DNA from: Demequina litorisediminis
GTDB taxonomy: Bacteria; Actinomycetota; Actinomycetes; Actinomycetales; Demequinaceae
Length of the DNA: 64,000 nt
Assembly (NCBI RefSeq): GCF_030161615.1
Contig: NZ_BSUN01000001.1
Location: 1,426,001 to 1,490,000 of the forward strand
Direction of reading: 5' to 3'
Shown: positions 61,383 to 64,000 of the stretch, one piece after another
How positions within the stretch are numbered: position 1 is the first letter of the stretch
How the letters are laid out: the number at the start of each line of letters is the position of its first letter
Notes under the pieces: generated by a model
The model's database searches: none
Told to the model about the DNA's origin: nothing
What the model saw: only the letters and a program-made list of their open reading frames with translations
Made by a program: the position numbers and the translations under genes

Positions 61383-63384
61383 ATGACCGGGGTCGACGAC
61401 GACGCCCTCGCCACGTGGGTGAGGGCGGTGCTTCCAGACGGTGTCTGGTCGCGCGCGGGCGCCGCCGACATCGTCACGGAGCCTACGGTCCGTCCTGCGT
61501 CATGACCACCCGTCATGGGTCACGCGACTCGACGACCTGACCGCCCGGTTCACGCCCGCGCAGGCTGCCCGCGCACCTGAACGACGCGGATGCGCGCTGG
61601 TTCGCCTCGCTCGTGGGGCAGATCGGCGTCGCGATGCCAGGGGCGTGGACCGCGCTCGGCTGGGCGCCGTCCGCGGAGCCGATGCCCGTGGGCACCGACC
61701 TGCCCGAGGAGGTGGTGGCATGCGTCGTGGACCGCCGCGGCCTCACCTCTCGCTACGACGCGATCATCGTGGGCTCCGGCGCGGGCGGAGGCATCGCCGC
61801 GCAGGAGCCTGGCGCAGTCGGGCCGCACCGTCTTGGTCGTGGAACGCGGCGGCATGCCCTCCACGCCGGAACTTGCCCGCGACCACCTTCGCACCGCCCG
61901 CGCCGACGCGGGCCTGGGGGCACTCGCGGGGCTGCCCGTGCTCGGAAACCCGCACGCGATTCATGACGAGGCTCCTGGCGGACCCCACGGCGGCGCGCTG
62001 GAGCATCGGCGCGTTTGGCCTGGGGGGCGGCACCCGCGTCTCGGGCGCCCAGGCATGGCGGTACGCGCCCCAGGACTTTGCGCTCGCTTCGACCTACGGC
62101 GTGCCCGAGCGGTCCTCGCTCGCCGACTGGCCCGTCACCTACGACGAACTCGAGCCGTACTACGCGCACGCCGAGTTCGAGTGGGGCGTCTCGGGCGCGC
62201 AGGGCCACGGCATCAACGAGGGACATCGCTCGGCGCCGTTCCCGCTGCCGCCGATGCCGCGCACCCGCCCCTCGGGAGTGCTGAGGGAGGCTGCCGAGCG
62301 GCTGGGATGGACCACGCAGTCCGTGCCGCTGTTGATCAACTCCGAGCCGTATCGCGGACGCCCCGCCTGCGTGCGGTGCGCGCAGTGCATCGGCTTCTCG
62401 TGCCCCATCGGCGCGAAGGCCGGCAGCCAGAACACGGCCCTGTGGCGTGCCGCCCGCACGTCGCGGACGTCGATTGTGCTCGATGCCCGCGTCAGCGAAC
62501 TGATCGCGGACGCCGACGGGCGCATTACGGGCGCCGTGGTGCGTGGAGTCGACGCGGACGGCACCTGGGAGGAGCGCATCTCGGCCGACGAAGTGGTGCT
62601 CGCCGCCGGGGCCGTGGAGACGGCACGGCTCATGCTGTCGACCCGCACCGCTCGGGAGCCCGACGGGCTCGGCAACGCCTACGACCAGGTGGGACGCAAC
62701 CTCCAGGGCCGCCCCGGCGTGGAGGTACTCGGCGTCTTCGACGATGCCGTCAACGACGGCCTGGGGCCCGGCCCAGCGATCGCAACCCTCGACTTCCGTC
62801 ACGGCAACGCCGGGCACGTGGGCGGCGCGGTGCTCGCGAACGAGTACGTGCCCACGCCCGCATCGGCGCTCGCGGCGCTCCAGGGCGCGGGCCTGGTGCC
62901 GATGGCGGGCGACGAGGTGCTGCCTACGCTCGCGCGGCTCATGCCGCGCATGCAGCGCGTGGCGGGCATGGGCCACGCCATCCCCAGGGCCGATGCCAGG
63001 GTCACCCTGGATCGCTCCGCCGTGGACGCGTGGGGTGTGCCGGTGGTGCGCATCTCGCGCGAGCCGCATCCCGAGGACGCGCGGCTGTGCGACCTGCTCG
63101 CGAACCGCGCCGAGCAGTGGCTTCGTGAGGCGGGCGCGACCCAGACCGCGCGGCGTCCCGGTGCGGGGGCCGAGGCGCGCCAGACCGGCACGGCCCGCAT
63201 GGGAAGCGATCCGTCGAAGTCCGTGATCGATCCGCTCGGCCGCGTGTGGGGACACACCAACGTGCGCGTGGTGGATCCGTCGTCGCACGTCACCACCGGG
63301 GGCACCGATCCGCTGCTGACCACCATCGCGCTCGCGTATCGCGTGATGGACCACGTGGACGAGGGCTCCGGCGACGCGTTCTGA
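61383..63384 (+). CDS. GMC-family flavin oxidoreductase
   Basis: FAD-dependent oxidoreductase, 665 aa after four AGCT repairs (61480, 61562, 61806, 61969). About 120 N-terminal residues (DDLTARFTPAQLPAHLNDAD) resemble a gluconate 2-dehydrogenase subunit-3-like domain fused to the catalytic chain. FAD binding is DAIIVGSGAGGGIAAQELAQ, then GGGTRVSGAQAWRY. A Cys-rich stretch, CVRCAQCIGFSCPIGAK, is typical of membrane-linked GMC dehydrogenases. The active-site His/Asn end reads VVDPSSHVTTGGTDPLLTTI. The substrate, a sugar or alcohol, is unknown. No cytochrome partner gene is visible. Confidence 0.85.
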
Positions 63385-63452
63385 GCGTCGGCCCGACCGA
63401 GTCCCTGTGCAGACGCCGGGAATCGTTGAGCCTTCATGTAAGTTCCATGGTC

Positions 63453-64000
63453 ATGAGCTCTGACACCCCCGTAACCGTTGACGTGTGGGCGGACATCGTC
63501 TGCCCCTTCTGCTACATCGGCGAGGCGCGCCTGCGCAAGGCCGCCGACGCCTCCGTCGAGATCGTGCCCCGCGCGTTCCAGGCGAACCCCGAGGGAGGCG
63601 AACGCGAAAGCGTGCTGACCTACCTCGCCAGGAAGTTCGGCGGCTCCGAGGAGCAGGTCGCCGCCAGCCAGCAGCGCATCGTCGACCTCGCCCACGCCGA
63701 GGGCCTGCCCTTCACCAACGACCGCGTGGTCGGCGACACCCTTCCCGCGCATCGGCTGATCGCAGAGGCCGCCGAGGACTCCGCCGCCCTCGCCCTCGAC
63801 GTGCGCGAGGCCATCCAGCGCGGCCACTTTGGCGGCACGCTCGACATCACCGATCACGCCGCACTGCTCGACGTCGCCGTGGAGGCGGGCCTCGACCGCG
63901 CCAAGGGCGAGGCCGTCCTCGCCTCGGACACGCACGCCGAGACCGTCCGCGGCGAGCACGCTCAAGCCTCCGCGATGGGTGCCACGGGCGTGCCCTTCAC
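63453..64000 (+). CDS. DsbA/FrnE-family oxidoreductase (cut by window end)
   Basis: Thioredoxin-fold protein of the FrnE subgroup, running off the end of the window after about 182 residues. The active-site motif DIVCPFCYIGEARLRKA (CPFC near residue 18) and PRAFQANPEGGERES are typical. FTNDRVVGDTLPAHRLIAEA and the cis-Pro region GATGVPF complete the fold. Such cytoplasmic proteins catalyse disulfide or 2-hydroxychromene-type isomerisation; the role here is unknown. An intact AGCT lies at the start codon. ATG 63453 is used; ATG 63447 is in frame. Confidence 0.88.
   Translation, partial: MSSDTPVTVDVWADIVCPFCYIGEARLRKAADASVEIVPRAFQANPEGGERESVLTYLARKFGGSEEQVAASQQRIVDLAHAEGLPFTNDRVVGDTLPAHRLIAEAAEDSAALALDVREAIQRGHFGGTLDITDHAALLDVAVEAGLDRAKGEAVLASDTHAETVRGEHAQASAMGATGVPF

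Noticed and set aside
1-64000. Widespread pseudogenisation or a decaying genome
   Set aside because: The breaks lie at one tetramer, codon bias is maintained on both sides of each break, and essential genes (purB, UGP2, a tRNA) are hit equally.
1-64000. Programmed ribosomal frameshifting at AGCCT or AGGCT
   Set aside because: Native in-frame AGCCT and AGGCT also occur (for example in hisC's start and GH36), there is no slippery run or structure in common, and dozens of unrelated genes would need it.
1-64000. CRISPR arrays, insertion sequences, integrases
   Set aside because: I found no regularly spaced repeats, transposase motifs or integrase-like proteins.

Overview
The window is a high-GC (about 70%), gene-dense chromosomal segment with strong G/C preference at third codon positions, GTG starts and many ATGA/GTGA gene overlaps. 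Together with an AztD zinc chaperone, DUF6458, DUF2332, DUF6716 and DUF4190 proteins, and CUT1 sugar transporters lacking their own ATPase, this points to Actinomycetota, probably Micrococcales (order inferred, not proven). I see no phage, insertion sequence, CRISPR array or rRNA; there is one tRNA-Gly.

As written, most genes look broken. The breaks follow one rule. About 80 frameshifts in more than 35 genes sit at AGGCT or AGCCT, and taking one base out to give AGCT restores the conserved protein each time; every repaired gene then has a length divisible by three. A handful of other shifts are one-base losses in G, C, T or A runs. I therefore read these genes as intact and the breaks as consensus errors, probably from modified AGCT sites in long-read data. 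Each feature spans the whole gene and names its repair sites.

Layout: (1) 0-9.8 kb, galactoside locus: LacI repressor, divergent CUT1 binding protein and two permeases, GH2 beta-galactosidase, GH36 alpha-galactosidase, with copies of a palindromic repeat at both ends. (2) 9.8-11.3 kb, a Zur-like site and an orphan AztD. (3) 11.3-19.5 kb, second sugar locus: aldose epimerase, DUF5107-TPR protein and GH35-like galactosidase in one operon, with a divergent AraC regulator and another epimerase. (4) 19.6-30.6 kb, mixed: GNAT, unknown genes, flippase-like membrane protein, CPBP protein, ECF sigma factor with putative anti-sigma partner, MOSC, ACT-domain protein, a secreted protein flanked by 23-base direct repeats, purB. 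(5) 30.7-33.9 kb, WXG-like helical protein with an alpha/beta hydrolase, small membrane protein, hisC. (6) 34.0-43.6 kb, a co-directional surface-glycan locus: TagGH-type ABC exporter, GT52-like transferase, NeuA-HAD fusion, short NeuB, a double glycosyltransferase, a DUF6716 transferase and a sulfotransferase-like protein. This suggests a nonulosonic-acid-containing glycan. (7) 43.8-47.5 kb, branched-chain 2-oxoacid dehydrogenase E1a, E1b and E2 behind a double palindromic operator. (8) 47.5-64 kb, housekeeping and accessory genes: winged-helix protein, DUF2332, CopD-CtaG fusion, a 679-base non-coding region with DnaA-box-like sites, DUF4190, UTP-glucose-1-phosphate uridylyltransferase, tRNA-Gly, membrane phosphodiesterase, epimerase-like gene, lipoprotein, DUF6458, MFS exporter, GMC oxidoreductase and a DsbA/FrnE gene cut by the window end.

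A second window-wide signal is the 9-mer GGCCGATGC / GCATCGGCC. It occurs about 45 times on both strands, in genes and between them, against roughly two expected from base composition.
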